From Luteimonas sp. (GTDB taxonomy: Bacteria; Pseudomonadota; Gammaproteobacteria; Xanthomonadales; Xanthomonadaceae): a stretch of DNA of 64,000 nucleotides. A program made the position numbers and the translations under genes. The stretch lies in NCBI GenBank assembly GCA_024707405.1, contig JANPZU010000008.1, positions 124,001-188,000 of the forward strand, given 5' to 3'. Below the pieces are notes generated by a model. It saw only the letters and a list, made by a program, of their open reading frames with translations, did not search any database and was not told where the DNA came from. Shown one piece after another: positions 17,651 through 26,788 of this stretch; within the stretch, counting starts at the first letter, position 1; the number at the start of each line of letters is the position of its first letter.

Positions 17651-17894
17651 TCAGCCGAAGAAAAATTTGCCCCTCATGATCGCCCAGTGTCCGGGGAACG
17701 AGCAGAAGAACGTGTAGTCCTCGCCCTTCTTCAGCTTCGCGGTGCTGAACGTGATCGTGTCGGACTCGCCGCCGCCGATGACGCGAGTGTACGCAAGCAC
17801 GCGCGCATCCCCGGCCGGGAGGTAGCTGTTCGCGATGCCTGCCGACGCGCCTGCGGCCGCCCATGGTGGCCGAGGCCGTCGGCGCCACTTCGGT
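17651..17894 (-). pseudogene. Azurin, 3' remnant with a frameshift
   Basis: Read on the minus strand, this stretch encodes the last part of azurin: 'AGIANSYLPAGDARVLAYT', 'RVIGGGESDTITFSTAKLKK' and 'GEDYTFFCSFPGHWAIMRG', ending FFFG-stop at 17651. The Cys, His and Met copper ligands of the C-terminal loop are intact. The N-terminal half (signal peptide and the first His ligand) is missing: the frame runs back into the nagX stop codon. Within the remnant, one surplus base in the CCC at 17860-17862 breaks the frame between '...VAPTASATM' and 'AAAGASAG'. It therefore cannot make a blue copper protein. It was probably cut when the nag operon was brought next to it. Confidence 0.8.
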
Positions 17895-17927
17895 GCCGCC
17901 CGCTTGCCGGCAGCACGCAGCGATGCC

Positions 17928-19001
17928 TCACACCTTGACGTGCCAGCCGCGCTTGTCCATCCAGCGCACGACCAGCCACCACAACGCCACGTAGCACAGC
18001 GCGATGGCGAGCGACGGCAGGTAGGGGCCGAACAGTGGCGTCATCCAGCCGGCGAATGCGCGCTGGTAGATCGCACTCCATGCACCGGTGCCCAGCAACA
18101 CGTAGATCAAGGCGGCGGCACCGGCATACGCGGTGATCGCGTTGACCCCGAAACTGCGACCGATGGCCGGCCAGCCGCGCCTGTCCACGAGCGCGTGCAG
18201 CACGAGCAACGCCAGCAAGGCCCAACCCGCCGTCCACAGCACGTAGGACGATGTCCACAGCGGCTTGTTGAGCGGGAACCACAACGACCAGAGCCACCCC
18301 AGCGCCAGCATCAGCACCGACGCGACCACCATCGTGCGCAGTTCGCCGCGGCGCAGCCATGCGCCTGCACGCACGCCAAGCAACGTGGTGGCCAGCGCCG
18401 GCAAGGTGCTCAGCAGGCCTTCGGGTTCCTGGCCGAGGCCGGTGGCGGGATCGAAGATGTACTGGAACCTGCCGAGTACGGCGGTATCGAAACGGTTGGC
18501 CAGGTTCTCGCCCGGCGCATACGTGCCGCCAGCCGCCATCAACGCCCAGTAACCGACCAGCAGGATCGCGATGAGGATCCACTGCACGCGCGGCTTGACG
18601 TGCATCGCGACCAGCGCGGCGAACAGGAAGCACACGCCGATCCGCTGCAGTACGCCCATGATGCGCAGCACCGGACGGTCGAGCAGCCACATCGCCAATG
18701 CGTGCAGCAGCAGCCCGATGGCGATGATCTTCAGCGCGCGCACCACGATGCCGCGCTGCAGCTTCCCGGTATCGCCTCCCGCTTCCACGCGCGGCACGAT
18801 GCCGAGTGCGATCGACACGCCGACCACGAACAGGAAGAACGGGAAGATCAGGTCGGTCGGCGTGCAGCCGTGCCAATCGGCGTGCAGCAATGGCGCATAG
18901 ACATGGCCCCAGTCGCCGGGGTTGTTGACCAGCAGCATCGCCGCGACGGTGATGCCGCGCAGCGCGTCGACCGATGCGAAACGCTGCGGCGCGGCACTCA
19001 T
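17928..19001 (-). CDS. nagX: NagX-like inner-membrane acyltransferase (DUF5009/HGSNAT-like)
   Basis: A 357-residue membrane protein with about ten hydrophobic segments. The start 'FASVDALRGITVAAMLLVNN' and 'CTPTDLIFPFFLFVVGVSI' are typical of the NagX family, related to heparan-alpha-glucosaminide N-acetyltransferase. In GlcNAc regulons of Xanthomonadales and Alteromonadales, NagX is tied to GlcNAc uptake or acetylation at the inner membrane; its exact reaction is unsettled. The start at 19001 overlaps the nagA stop by four bases (ATGA), so it is the last gene of nagR-nagB-nagA-nagX. A truncated azurin follows. Confidence 0.88.
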   Translation of the reverse strand: MSAAPQRFASVDALRGITVAAMLLVNNPGDWGHVYAPLLHADWHGCTPTDLIFPFFLFVVGVSIALGIVPRVEAGGDTGKLQRGIVVRALKIIAIGLLLHALAMWLLDRPVLRIMGVLQRIGVCFLFAALVAMHVKPRVQWILIAILLVGYWALMAAGGTYAPGENLANRFDTAVLGRFQYIFDPATGLGQEPEGLLSTLPALATTLLGVRAGAWLRRGELRTMVVASVLMLALGWLWSLWFPLNKPLWTSSYVLWTAGWALLALLVLHALVDRRGWPAIGRSFGVNAITAYAGAAALIYVLLGTGAWSAIYQRAFAGWMTPLFGPYLPSLAIALCYVALWWLVVRWMDKRGWHVKV

Positions 19002-20146
19002 GCGTGGTGTTCCACGTTGCCTGCGATCCAGGTCGCGCGCACCGCGAGGTCGGCGTCGAGCAGGGCGAGATCCGCGACATGTCCCGGCGCGATGCGGCCT
19101 CGCTGGTGGTCGATGCCAAGGAACTCGGCCGGATAGCGCGATGCCATCCGCGCCGCTTCGTCGAGCGGCAGGCCCAGCAGGTGCACGCAATTGCGCACGG
19201 CGGTGATCATGTCCAGCGCCGATCCCGCCAGCGCGCCGGCGGCATTGCGCACCACGCCATCGACCGCGGTGATGGTTTCACCGTACAGCGTGAAGGATGG
19301 ATCATCCGCGCCGACCATCGGCATCGCATCGGTCACCAGGAACAGTTTGCCGCGCGGCTTGGCCGCCAGCGCGACGCGCAGGCTGGCCGGGTGCACGTGC
19401 ACGCCATCGACGATGATCCCGCACCAACTGCCTTCGTCTTCGAGCGCAGCGCCCACCGCGCCCGGCTCCCGCCCTTGCAGCGGCGACATCGCGTTGTAGA
19501 GGTGGGTGAAACCGCGGATGCCGGCGTCGAGTCCGGCACGGATCTCGTCGTAGTTGCCTGCGGTATGTCCGGCGGCGACGATCGCGCCGCGTTCGACGAA
19601 GGCACGAATCGCCTCCACCGGCACCTGCTCCGGCGCCAACGTGAGCAAGGTGGGGCCACCACGCAACGAGGTGGCGAGTTCGATTTCGCCTGCGTCGGGC
19701 ACGCGGAACACCGCTGCATCGTGCGTGCCCTTGCGTGCAGGCGCGAGGTACGGCCCTTCGAGATGGATGCCGAGCACGCCGGGCGCATGTTGCGCGATGG
19801 CTTCGCTGGCAGCGGCGACGGCGGCGCGCATCACCTCGATGCGGTCGCTGATCAGCGTCGGCAACAGGCCGGTCACGCCGAAGCGGCGATGCGCGCGCGC
19901 AATGGCTGCGATGCCGTCGACCGTCGGCGTGTTGTTGAACAGAACGCCGCCACCGCCGTTGACCTGCACGTCGATGAAGCCGGGCACGAGGTATCCGCCT
20001 TCGAGATCGACTCGCGTTGCCGCATGCGCGCGTCGGTCGCCGCCATCGAGCACGTCGACGATGCGTCCGTCTTCGACCAGCACCACGAGATCGTCGCGGA
20101 AACCATCGTCGAGCAACACGCGACCATTGACGAGTGCCGTGGACAT
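18998..20146 (-). CDS. nagA: N-acetylglucosamine-6-phosphate deacetylase
   Basis: A 382-residue amidohydrolase that turns GlcNAc-6-P into glucosamine-6-P and acetate. Visible motifs: 'GFIDVQVNGGGGVLFNN', 'GIHLEGPYLAPARKGTHD' with the metal-binding Glu, 'IVAAGHTAGNYDEI' and 'GFTHLYNAMSPL' with the metal His residues, and 'LFLVTDAMPMVG' with the catalytic Asp. The start at 20146 overlaps the previous stop (TGATG), so translation is coupled to nagB-II. The upstream extension of the open frame was rejected because it lies inside nagB-II. Confidence 0.95.
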   Translation of the reverse strand: MSTALVNGRVLLDDGFRDDLVVLVEDGRIVDVLDGGDRRAHAATRVDLEGGYLVPGFIDVQVNGGGGVLFNNTPTVDGIAAIARAHRRFGVTGLLPTLISDRIEVMRAAVAAASEAIAQHAPGVLGIHLEGPYLAPARKGTHDAAVFRVPDAGEIELATSLRGGPTLLTLAPEQVPVEAIRAFVERGAIVAAGHTAGNYDEIRAGLDAGIRGFTHLYNAMSPLQGREPGAVGAALEDEGSWCGIIVDGVHVHPASLRVALAAKPRGKLFLVTDAMPMVGADDPSFTLYGETITAVDGVVRNAAGALAGSALDMITAVRNCVHLLGLPLDEAARMASRYPAEFLGIDHQRGRIAPGHVADLALLDADLAVRATWIAGNVEHHA

Positions 20147-21222
20147 CACACCGTTTCCGTCACCTTGTTGAGGTGCGGCGGCTTGTCCGGATCGTGCCCG
20201 CGCCGCAACGACAGCGCGTTCACCGCGCGATAGAAACTCTGCACCAGCAACAGCGGCGCGCATGCGGGATGCGGCGCTTCGGCCACGGGCAGGTTGCCGC
20301 CGAGTCCTTCATCGGATGGCGGGTTGCGCGAAGCGACCCACACCTGCGCACCGCGCGCACGGAACTCGTGCGCCAGCGCCAACGTGCCACCTTCGGTTTC
20401 ATCGGGCTGCGCGAGGATCAAGACCGGGAAGCCCGGCCCGACCAGCGCCATCGGCCCGTGCTTCACTTCCGCCGAGCTGTAGGCTTCGGCATGCAGTCCG
20501 CAGGTTTCCTTGAACTTGAGCGCGGCTTCCTGCGCGGCGCCAAGCCCCACGCCGCGACCAAGCACGAACAGGTTGCGCTTGGACTCCAGCCCCCATTCCA
20601 GGTGCGACCAGTCGCATTGCCATGCCGCGCGCATCGCATCGGGCAGCCTGCCGAGCGCATCGAGCAACGCGGCTTCGCCTTTCCAAAGCGCGGCAAGCTG
20701 CAGCACGGCCGACAGCGAGGCGAGGTAACTCTTGGTCGCCGCGACGCTGCGTTCCGGCCCGGCATGCAGCGGCACCACCACGTCGGACAACTGTGCGAGC
20801 GGCGAGTCCTCGACGTTCACCAGCGCGACCACGCGCGCACCGGCCTCGCGGGCGGCTTCGACATTGCGCAGCAGGTCGGGGCTCTTGCCCGACTGCGAGA
20901 TCGCGATGAACAGCGACCCGCGCAATTGCTGCCTGACGCCATAGACCGAACCGACCGAAGGCGAGACCGACGCGGTCACCACGCCCAGCTGGGTCTCGAA
21001 CAGGTATTTCGCATAGGTGGCGGCATGGTCGGAACTGCCGCGCGCGCAGGTGGCGACGAACGGCGGCGGGTTCTTGCGCAGGTCGTCGGCCAGCGCCGCG
21101 AGCACGTCGCGGTTGCGTGCGAATTGCCGCTCGACCACGTCGGCCGCTTCCGCGGCTTCGCGGAACATCCAGGTCGTCGTCGCGCGTTCCGCCACGTCGG
21201 CATCCCCCTTCACTGCGTTCAT
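20146..21222 (-). CDS. nagB-II: Glucosamine-6-phosphate deaminase of the SIS type (NagB-II)
   Basis: A 358-residue protein with two SIS domains: 'FVATCARGSSDHAATYAKYL' with 'ISQSGKSPDLLRN' in the first, and 'LFVLGRGVGLGAAQEAALKF' with 'EAYSSAEVKHGPMALVG' in the second. This is the isomerase half of GlmS without its glutaminase domain, known in Shewanella and Xanthomonas as NagB-II. It converts glucosamine-6-P to fructose-6-P and ammonia, feeding glycolysis. It overlaps nagR upstream by four bases. An AgaS-type role is the alternative, but the nag context decides. Confidence 0.92.
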   Translation of the reverse strand: MNAVKGDADVAERATTTWMFREAAEAADVVERQFARNRDVLAALADDLRKNPPPFVATCARGSSDHAATYAKYLFETQLGVVTASVSPSVGSVYGVRQQLRGSLFIAISQSGKSPDLLRNVEAAREAGARVVALVNVEDSPLAQLSDVVVPLHAGPERSVAATKSYLASLSAVLQLAALWKGEAALLDALGRLPDAMRAAWQCDWSHLEWGLESKRNLFVLGRGVGLGAAQEAALKFKETCGLHAEAYSSAEVKHGPMALVGPGFPVLILAQPDETEGGTLALAHEFRARGAQVWVASRNPPSDEGLGGNLPVAEAPHPACAPLLLVQSFYRAVNALSLRRGHDPDKPPHLNKVTETV

Positions 21223-22286
21223 GCCTCTCCCTGCGATGGCGCGCGCGGGCGAACCGGCGCAGTCGAGCCGCGCACCACCAGTTGCGGCACGAAGCCCTGG
21301 TTGCGCACCGGCGTGTTGGCGTCCTGGCGCAAGCCGGCGATCAACATGCGTGCGGCATGGCGCGCGATGTCTTCGGTGGCCTGCTTGGCGGTGGTGAGCG
21401 CCGGCCACGACTGCCGCGAGAACGGGCTGTCCTCGAAGCCGGCGATCGACAGGTCATACGGGACGTTCATGCCTGCCGATTTCGCCGCGGCCAGCACGCC
21501 GGCCGCGACCTCGTCGTTGGAACCGAAGATCGCCGTCGGCGGATCACGCAGGGCCAGCAGGCGCCGCGCGCCGCGGAAGCCGTCGTCGAAGGTGTAGTCG
21601 CCGGGGATCACCAGGTGCTTGTCGAGGGTGATGCCGTAATCCTTCAGCGCCTGCTCGTAGCCGAGGTAACGCTCGGAACTGGAGCGGTGCTCCTCCCCGC
21701 CCCAGAGGAAACCGATGCGCTGGTGGCCGAGCTGTATCAGGTGCTCGGTGATTTCGTAGGCGGCATCGCGATCGTCCACGTAGACGCAGGGATGGCCGTC
21801 CTGCGGATCCTCCGCGGCGGCGATGATGCGCGCGACGCGGATGCCGCGCGCAGCGAGCACTTCGATCAGGTCGAGCCGTTCCGACATCGGCGCGGTCAGC
21901 ACCAGGCCGGCAAGCCGCGACCGCTGCGCCAGTTCGGCGAGCTCTTCCGCCAGCAGCGGCGAGGTCGCGTCGCAGGGATGGATCTGCAGGCCGAAGCCGG
22001 TCTCGCGGCACGCGGCGAGCACGCCGTTCTGCACCGCGATGATGTGGTACGGGTTGGGGTTGTCGTAGACCAGCCCGATCACGTAGGCGCTGGAACTGCG
22101 CAGGTTGCGCGCGGACGGGTCGGGCTCGTAATCCAGTTCGGCGATGGCCTGCAGCACCCGCGCCCGGGTCGCCGGCAGCACCGACGGCTCGTTGTTGATC
22201 ACCCGCGAGACGGTCTTCAGGGACACCCCGGCCAGCTCCGCGACGGTGCGGATGGTCGGTTTGCGCTGGTTGCCGTGCTCGACCAT
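21219..22286 (-). CDS. nagR: LacI-family regulator of GlcNAc use, NagR
   Basis: A 355-residue LacI/GalR repressor. The DNA-binding head 'PTIRTVAELAGVSLKTVSRV' is followed by the hinge 'DYEPDPSARNL' and a periplasmic-binding-protein-like effector domain ('AYVIGLVYDNPNPYH', 'AIFGSNDEVAAGVL'). ATG 22286 puts the helix-turn-helix at the normal distance from the N-terminus. It heads the nag operon and diverges from the kinase gene; palindromes fitting a LacI operator lie at 22330-22343 and 22563-22578. In relatives the effector is GlcNAc-6-P or a near metabolite. Confidence 0.93.
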   Translation of the reverse strand: MVEHGNQRKPTIRTVAELAGVSLKTVSRVINNEPSVLPATRARVLQAIAELDYEPDPSARNLRSSSAYVIGLVYDNPNPYHIIAVQNGVLAACRETGFGLQIHPCDATSPLLAEELAELAQRSRLAGLVLTAPMSERLDLIEVLAARGIRVARIIAAAEDPQDGHPCVYVDDRDAAYEITEHLIQLGHQRIGFLWGGEEHRSSSERYLGYEQALKDYGITLDKHLVIPGDYTFDDGFRGARRLLALRDPPTAIFGSNDEVAAGVLAAAKSAGMNVPYDLSIAGFEDSPFSRQSWPALTTAKQATEDIARHAARMLIAGLRQDANTPVRNQGFVPQLVVRGSTAPVRPRAPSQGEA

Positions 22287-22329
22287 GTCGCCTCTCCTGT
22301 CGCCCCGATGTCCCATTGCAGGACATGAA

Positions 22330-22343
22330 GACTAACGTTGTCA
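22330..22343. promoter_or_regulatory. Candidate NagR operator, nagR side
   Basis: GACTAACGTTGTCA: the right half AACGTTGTCA matches the palindrome TGACAACGTTGTCA completely, while the left half is poor. It lies 44 bases before the nagR start, where binding would give autorepression of the nag operon. Confidence 0.55.
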
Positions 22344-22562
22344 TACTTTCACGGCAATTGCCACGGGATCCCGCTTCCGGCATGACAGCGCCGCTGCATG
22401 TTGTCTGCTGCCATGCAGCATGGGCCATCGAGACAACGGCAGCGCAGCGACGAGATTTTGCCTGATTAACTGCATATCAGGATTAAATTTTGGCTTGAAT
22501 GGCAGTTTGTTGTCGAATTCAGGACGCTCGGCCTGTATCCGCAACGTCTCTGCAAAATTTCC

Positions 22563-22578
22563 TTGACATCGTTGTCAA
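22563..22578. promoter_or_regulatory. Candidate NagR operator, kinase side
   Basis: TTGACATCGTTGTCAA is a near-perfect 16-bp palindrome with a central CG, as LacI-family operators have. It contains TTGACA, so binding would cover a -35 box for the kinase gene 58 bases downstream. The rest of the 350-base divergent region (22287-22635) is AT-rich around 22450-22560 and holds no gene. Confidence 0.65.
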
Positions 22579-22635
22579 ACAATTCCAACACTCCATCGAC
22601 ACCCCGCCCTTCCGGGCCGGATCGCCGGAGCCGCA

Positions 22636-23655
22636 GTGACCGCCCTCAGCCGCACACAGCCCACCCCCCATGACGCGACGACCGGTGCGCCGTTCATCGC
22701 CGCCGATGTCGGAGGGACGCATGTCCGCCTCGGACTGGTGCGTGGGAACGGCGGCCGGGTCGAGGTGCTGGAGTACGACAAGTTCGCCTGCGCCGACTAT
22801 CCCGGTCTGGCCGAAGTGATCGAAACCTTCCTGGCGCGCCTGCCGTCGCAGCCCGCGATCCGCACCGGCGTGATCGCCTGCGCCGGCCACGCCCTGCCCG
22901 ACGGCACCCTGCTCACCGTCAACCTGCCGTGGCCGGTTTCGCTGGCACGGATCAAGTCCCGGCTGGGCCTGGACGACTTTCGCCTGGTCAACGACTTCGA
23001 AGCCGTGGCCCACGCCATGGGGCAGGTCGGCGCACAGGCACTGGTTCGCCTGTCCGGCCCCACCACGGCACCGGAAGGCCCGGTGCTGGTGGTCGGCCCC
23101 GGCACCGGACTTGGCGCGGCCGTCCGCATCCCGACGCCGCACGGCGCGGTGGTGCTGGCCACCGAAGCAGGCCAGTCCGCGCTGACCGTGGGCAACGACC
23201 TGGAAATGGCGGTGCTGCGCGAATTCCTGAAGGAACGCAGCCACGTGCCGATCGAACACGCACTCTCCGGCCCCGGCCTGGTGCGGTTGCACCACGCGCT
23301 CGCGGCGGTGCGCGGCGTGCCCGCGTCGCACGAAACGCCGGGCGCGATCAGCGCGGCGGCGGCCTCGGGCGATGACGCGCTCGCGCGCGAAACGCTCGAC
23401 CTGTTCTGCGGCCTGCTCGGCAGCGCGATCGGCGACATGGCGCTGCTGTACGGCGCGCACGGCGGCATCCACCTCGCCGGCGGCGTGTTGCCGCAGATCC
23501 GCGAGTTCCTGTTGCAAAGCGACTTCGTCGCCCGGTTCCTCGACAAGGGGCCGATGCGCGAGGCGCTCGAAGGCATTCCCGTGACGCTGGTCGAGCACGG
23601 GCAGCTTGGCGTGCTTGGCGCCGCCGGCTGGTACCTCGGCCTGGACGAAGACTAA
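22636..23655 (+). CDS. Glucokinase-family sugar kinase, probably GlcNAc kinase
   Basis: A 339-residue Glk-type hexokinase-fold kinase. The phosphate-1 motif is 'FIAADVGGTHVRLGLV', the catalytic Asp is in 'LVNDFEAVAHAMG', and 'VLVVGPGTGLGAAV' is the second nucleotide motif; no ROK-type zinc motif is present. In Xanthomonas nag regulons Glk-like enzymes (NagK) phosphorylate incoming GlcNAc, and its position opposite nagR behind an operator-like palindrome supports that over plain glucokinase. Start at 22636 is a GTG after a short leader (GCCGCAGTGACC); no better start was seen upstream. The NagP-like receptor follows. Confidence 0.88.
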   Translation: MTALSRTQPTPHDATTGAPFIAADVGGTHVRLGLVRGNGGRVEVLEYDKFACADYPGLAEVIETFLARLPSQPAIRTGVIACAGHALPDGTLLTVNLPWPVSLARIKSRLGLDDFRLVNDFEAVAHAMGQVGAQALVRLSGPTTAPEGPVLVVGPGTGLGAAVRIPTPHGAVVLATEAGQSALTVGNDLEMAVLREFLKERSHVPIEHALSGPGLVRLHHALAAVRGVPASHETPGAISAAAASGDDALARETLDLFCGLLGSAIGDMALLYGAHGGIHLAGGVLPQIREFLLQSDFVARFLDKGPMREALEGIPVTLVEHGQLGVLGAAGWYLGLDED

Positions 23656-23803
23656 CGAGTGAACGGACGCCCGCCCCGCAACGCGATGCACCACCTGCGC
23701 ATGCCACCGCACACGACGGAAGGATGCGACGGCCACGCCACTGGCACCACCGGGATCCATGCCGGCTGCCGCAGCCAATCCCATCATGATGGAGAGAACC
23801 GCC

Positions 23804-26695
23804 ATGAACCATAAGAAGACCATGCTCTCGGCCGCGATCGCCGTCTGCCTGGGCGTCGCGCCGCAACTGCACGCGCAAGAGGCCGCCCCGCAGGACGACA
23901 CGACGACAACGGCGTCCAACGCCAACGAACTCGACCGCGTGGTCGTCACCGGCATCCGCGCCAGCCTGCAGCAGGCACTGGGCGCGAAGCGAAACGCCGA
24001 CGCGATCATCGACGTGATCACCGCCGAGGACGTGGGCAAGTTCCCCTCCACCAACGTCGCCGAGGCCATCACCATCCTGCCGGGCGTGACCATCGACAAG
24101 GCCTTCGGCCAGGGCGAAAAAGTCAGCATCCTTGGTACCGATCCGGCACTCAACCGCACCGTGCTCAATGGCCAGACCGTCGCCTCCGCGGACTGGTTCA
24201 TTTCCGACCAGCCGGGCCGCACGTTCAACTATTCGCTGCTTTCGCCGCAATTGGTCGGCAAGGTCGAGGTCTACAAGTCGCCGGAAGCATGGCTGGACGA
24301 AGGCTCGATCGGCGGCACGGTGAACATCTCCACGCGCAAGCCGCTCGACCTGGACGGCACCACGATCTCCGGCAGCCTCAGCTACCTGGAGAACGATCGC
24401 ATCGGCAGCGGCGATCCGTCGGTCTCCGCACTCGTGGGCTGGAAGAACCAGGCCGGCAACTTCGGCGTGATCGTGTCGGCACAGCGCTCGAACGAGAGCA
24501 TCCGCCGCGACGGCATCGAGTCCTACGGCACGGTGACGGGCGACCACTACATCCGTGGCAGGGAAGGCGCGCCCAACTCCATCAGCACCACCGGCACCGA
24601 CTGGTCCACCGATCCGCCGGGCGTCGTGCCGCCGAGCTGCGTCGGCGCCTGCGCCACCACCTTGCTGGCCAATCCGAACGCGGTGGCCCCGAACTCGATC
24701 AGCGCGCACTATTTCGAGCAGACGCGCGATCGCGACACGCTGTCGGTGGCGCTGCAGTTCAAGCCGCACGAAAAGCTGGACATCGAGTTCAACTCGCTCA
24801 ACGTGAAGGCCGACTACGACAACATCAGCCACTCGATGTTCGCCTTCAACGGCAACGTCTGGAACTCGCTGGGCAACATGACCGACCTGACTGTGGACGG
24901 CGGCGTCATCACCCGCGCCTCGTTCCGCAACGCGCTGACGGTCTACGACCTGATCAACCGCCAGGCGACGGTGGACACCGATTCCTACGACCTGAAGTTC
25001 ACGTGGAAGGACGAGCGCTGGTTCGCGTCAGCGCACGCAGGCACCTCGAAAGCCGGCGGCGGCACGGGACGACAGGTGTATGGCTCGTTCCTAAACAAGG
25101 CCAGCTACAGCTACGACCTGACCGGCAAAGTCCCCAGGCTGAATTTCAGCGGCTACCAGACCGATGCCATCCAGGACGTCGCGGCCCACTTCCCGTCCGC
25201 CCAGACCGGAAGCCCGTTCAACGACCCGACCGCCTACAGCTTCGATCGCGGCGAACCTTGCGAACCGTACTCCTGGGGCTGTGGCTGGCACGCCAATCCG
25301 GCCACTGCCGAGAACTGGCGTCCTGGCTGGGGTGGCAACATCGTCACCAAGCCGACGCACGACGAAGAGTTGTATGCACAGGTCGACTTCGGCATCCAGT
25401 TCGATGCGCCGATCTACCAGGTTCGCTTCGGCCTGAAGCGGCGCGAGCATGAAACCGGGCAGTCGATGGCCGGCGTGTCGCTCGCGTCGATCAAGGGCTA
25501 CGGCGATTTGAGCGCCGACATGTTCGACCCGCGCTCGCTGCCGAGCAACTACCTCAGTGGCTTCGGCGACGTCGGCGATCTCGACACCCGCTTCATGATC
25601 GACGGTTGGGCACTGGCCGACTACATCCTCAGCGGCGACTGGCTGGCACCGTGGCAGACGATGCCGGTACCGAGCACCTTTGCAGACCCCTCGTTCGCGG
25701 CGAACACCTGGACGGTGACCGAGGACGTCAACGCTGCCTACGTGCAGGCCGACTACAGCTGGAACGGTTTCCGCGGCAACATCGGCCTGCGCTACGTGCA
25801 GACCGAATCCGACAGCATGAGCTGGGCCTGCGCGGTCAACGTCAGCCCGTGCCCGGTCACCGGCTACGAGCAGGTCAGCGTCAAGAAGAAGTACAACGAC
25901 ATCCTGCCCAACATCAACGTCGTGTACGACCTGAGCGACACGGTGGTGCTGCGCGGCTCGGCGGCGAAGGTCATCGCCCGCCCGAACTACGGCGACATGT
26001 CGAGCTACCTGTGGCTGGGCGACCAGACCCTGACCGGCGGCGGCGGCAATCCCCAACTCGATCCGTACGAGTCCACCAACCTGGACTTCTCGGCCGAGTG
26101 GTACTTCACCGACAACGCCATCCTCGCCGGCACGCTGTTCCACAAGAAGGTCGACAACTACATCCTGGTGACGACGCAGAAGGAAACGCATTTCAACCAG
26201 GCGATGAACCGTGATGCCGAGTACGACGTTTCCCGTCCCAACAACGCGGGCGGCGCGAAGATCCAGGGTGCATCGCTGGCCTTCCAGACCAACTTCGCCA
26301 ACGGCTTCGGCCTTGTCACCAACTACACCTATGCCGATGCCAAGGCCGACAACGGCGACCACCTGCCGTACAACTCGAAGAACCAGGTCAATGTCAGTCC
26401 GTTCTTCGAGAACGACCGCTTCAGCGCGCGCCTGACCTATGCCTGGCGTTCGAAGTACTACACCCAGGTCGACCGCGGCAACTACCTGGTCACCGACGAC
26501 TACGATTCGCTGGATGCGAGCCTGAACTTCAAGATCAACGAGAACCTCAGCATCGGCCTGGACGGCATGAACCTGCTCGACAGCGAGTACCGGTCGTATG
26601 CCGAAGTGCCGGGCGTCGCCAACACCGAGATGCTGGTGCGCGGCTTGTACAGAACCGGCCGTCGCTACATGGCATCGCTGCGGTTCCAGTTCTGA
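23804..26695 (+). CDS. NagP-like TonB-dependent receptor for (chito-)oligosaccharides
   Basis: A 963-residue outer-membrane receptor. The signal peptide ends QLHAQE (about residue 26). The N-terminus 'ELDRVVVTGIRASLQQALGA' with 'NADAIIDVITAEDVGKFPST' is the hallmark of the large sugar-type receptors of Xanthomonas, Caulobacter and Alteromonas, of which NagP imports GlcNAc or chitin oligomers. The plug continues to about residue 170, and the barrel ends 'YMASLRFQF' with the terminal aromatic residue used for assembly. ATG 23804 has GGAGAGAA upstream. It follows the kinase by 148 bases and is closed by a terminator. Confidence 0.9.
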   Translation: MNHKKTMLSAAIAVCLGVAPQLHAQEAAPQDDTTTTASNANELDRVVVTGIRASLQQALGAKRNADAIIDVITAEDVGKFPSTNVAEAITILPGVTIDKAFGQGEKVSILGTDPALNRTVLNGQTVASADWFISDQPGRTFNYSLLSPQLVGKVEVYKSPEAWLDEGSIGGTVNISTRKPLDLDGTTISGSLSYLENDRIGSGDPSVSALVGWKNQAGNFGVIVSAQRSNESIRRDGIESYGTVTGDHYIRGREGAPNSISTTGTDWSTDPPGVVPPSCVGACATTLLANPNAVAPNSISAHYFEQTRDRDTLSVALQFKPHEKLDIEFNSLNVKADYDNISHSMFAFNGNVWNSLGNMTDLTVDGGVITRASFRNALTVYDLINRQATVDTDSYDLKFTWKDERWFASAHAGTSKAGGGTGRQVYGSFLNKASYSYDLTGKVPRLNFSGYQTDAIQDVAAHFPSAQTGSPFNDPTAYSFDRGEPCEPYSWGCGWHANPATAENWRPGWGGNIVTKPTHDEELYAQVDFGIQFDAPIYQVRFGLKRREHETGQSMAGVSLASIKGYGDLSADMFDPRSLPSNYLSGFGDVGDLDTRFMIDGWALADYILSGDWLAPWQTMPVPSTFADPSFAANTWTVTEDVNAAYVQADYSWNGFRGNIGLRYVQTESDSMSWACAVNVSPCPVTGYEQVSVKKKYNDILPNINVVYDLSDTVVLRGSAAKVIARPNYGDMSSYLWLGDQTLTGGGGNPQLDPYESTNLDFSAEWYFTDNAILAGTLFHKKVDNYILVTTQKETHFNQAMNRDAEYDVSRPNNAGGAKIQGASLAFQTNFANGFGLVTNYTYADAKADNGDHLPYNSKNQVNVSPFFENDRFSARLTYAWRSKYYTQVDRGNYLVTDDYDSLDASLNFKINENLSIGLDGMNLLDSEYRSYAEVPGVANTEMLVRGLYRTGRRYMASLRFQF

Positions 26696-26731
26696 CCTGC
26701 GCCGAACATTCGACCTGATACGGTTCCCTCC

Positions 26732-26764
26732 ACGGGCCTGGCTTCGTCCGGGCCCGTTTTTTTT
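26732..26764 (+). terminator. Intrinsic terminator after the receptor
   Basis: Stem ACGGGCC / GGCCCGT with a 12-base loop, followed by eight T. It separates the receptor from the hexosaminidase gene, which starts 25 bases later. Confidence 0.88.
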
Positions 26765-26788
26765 GCACGCGACAAAGAGGACGACGAG

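Noticed and set aside
20134-22328. Long plus-strand frames opposite nagB-II and nagR
   Set aside because: Antisense shadows of genes with clear motifs; no ribosome binding site or domain of their own.
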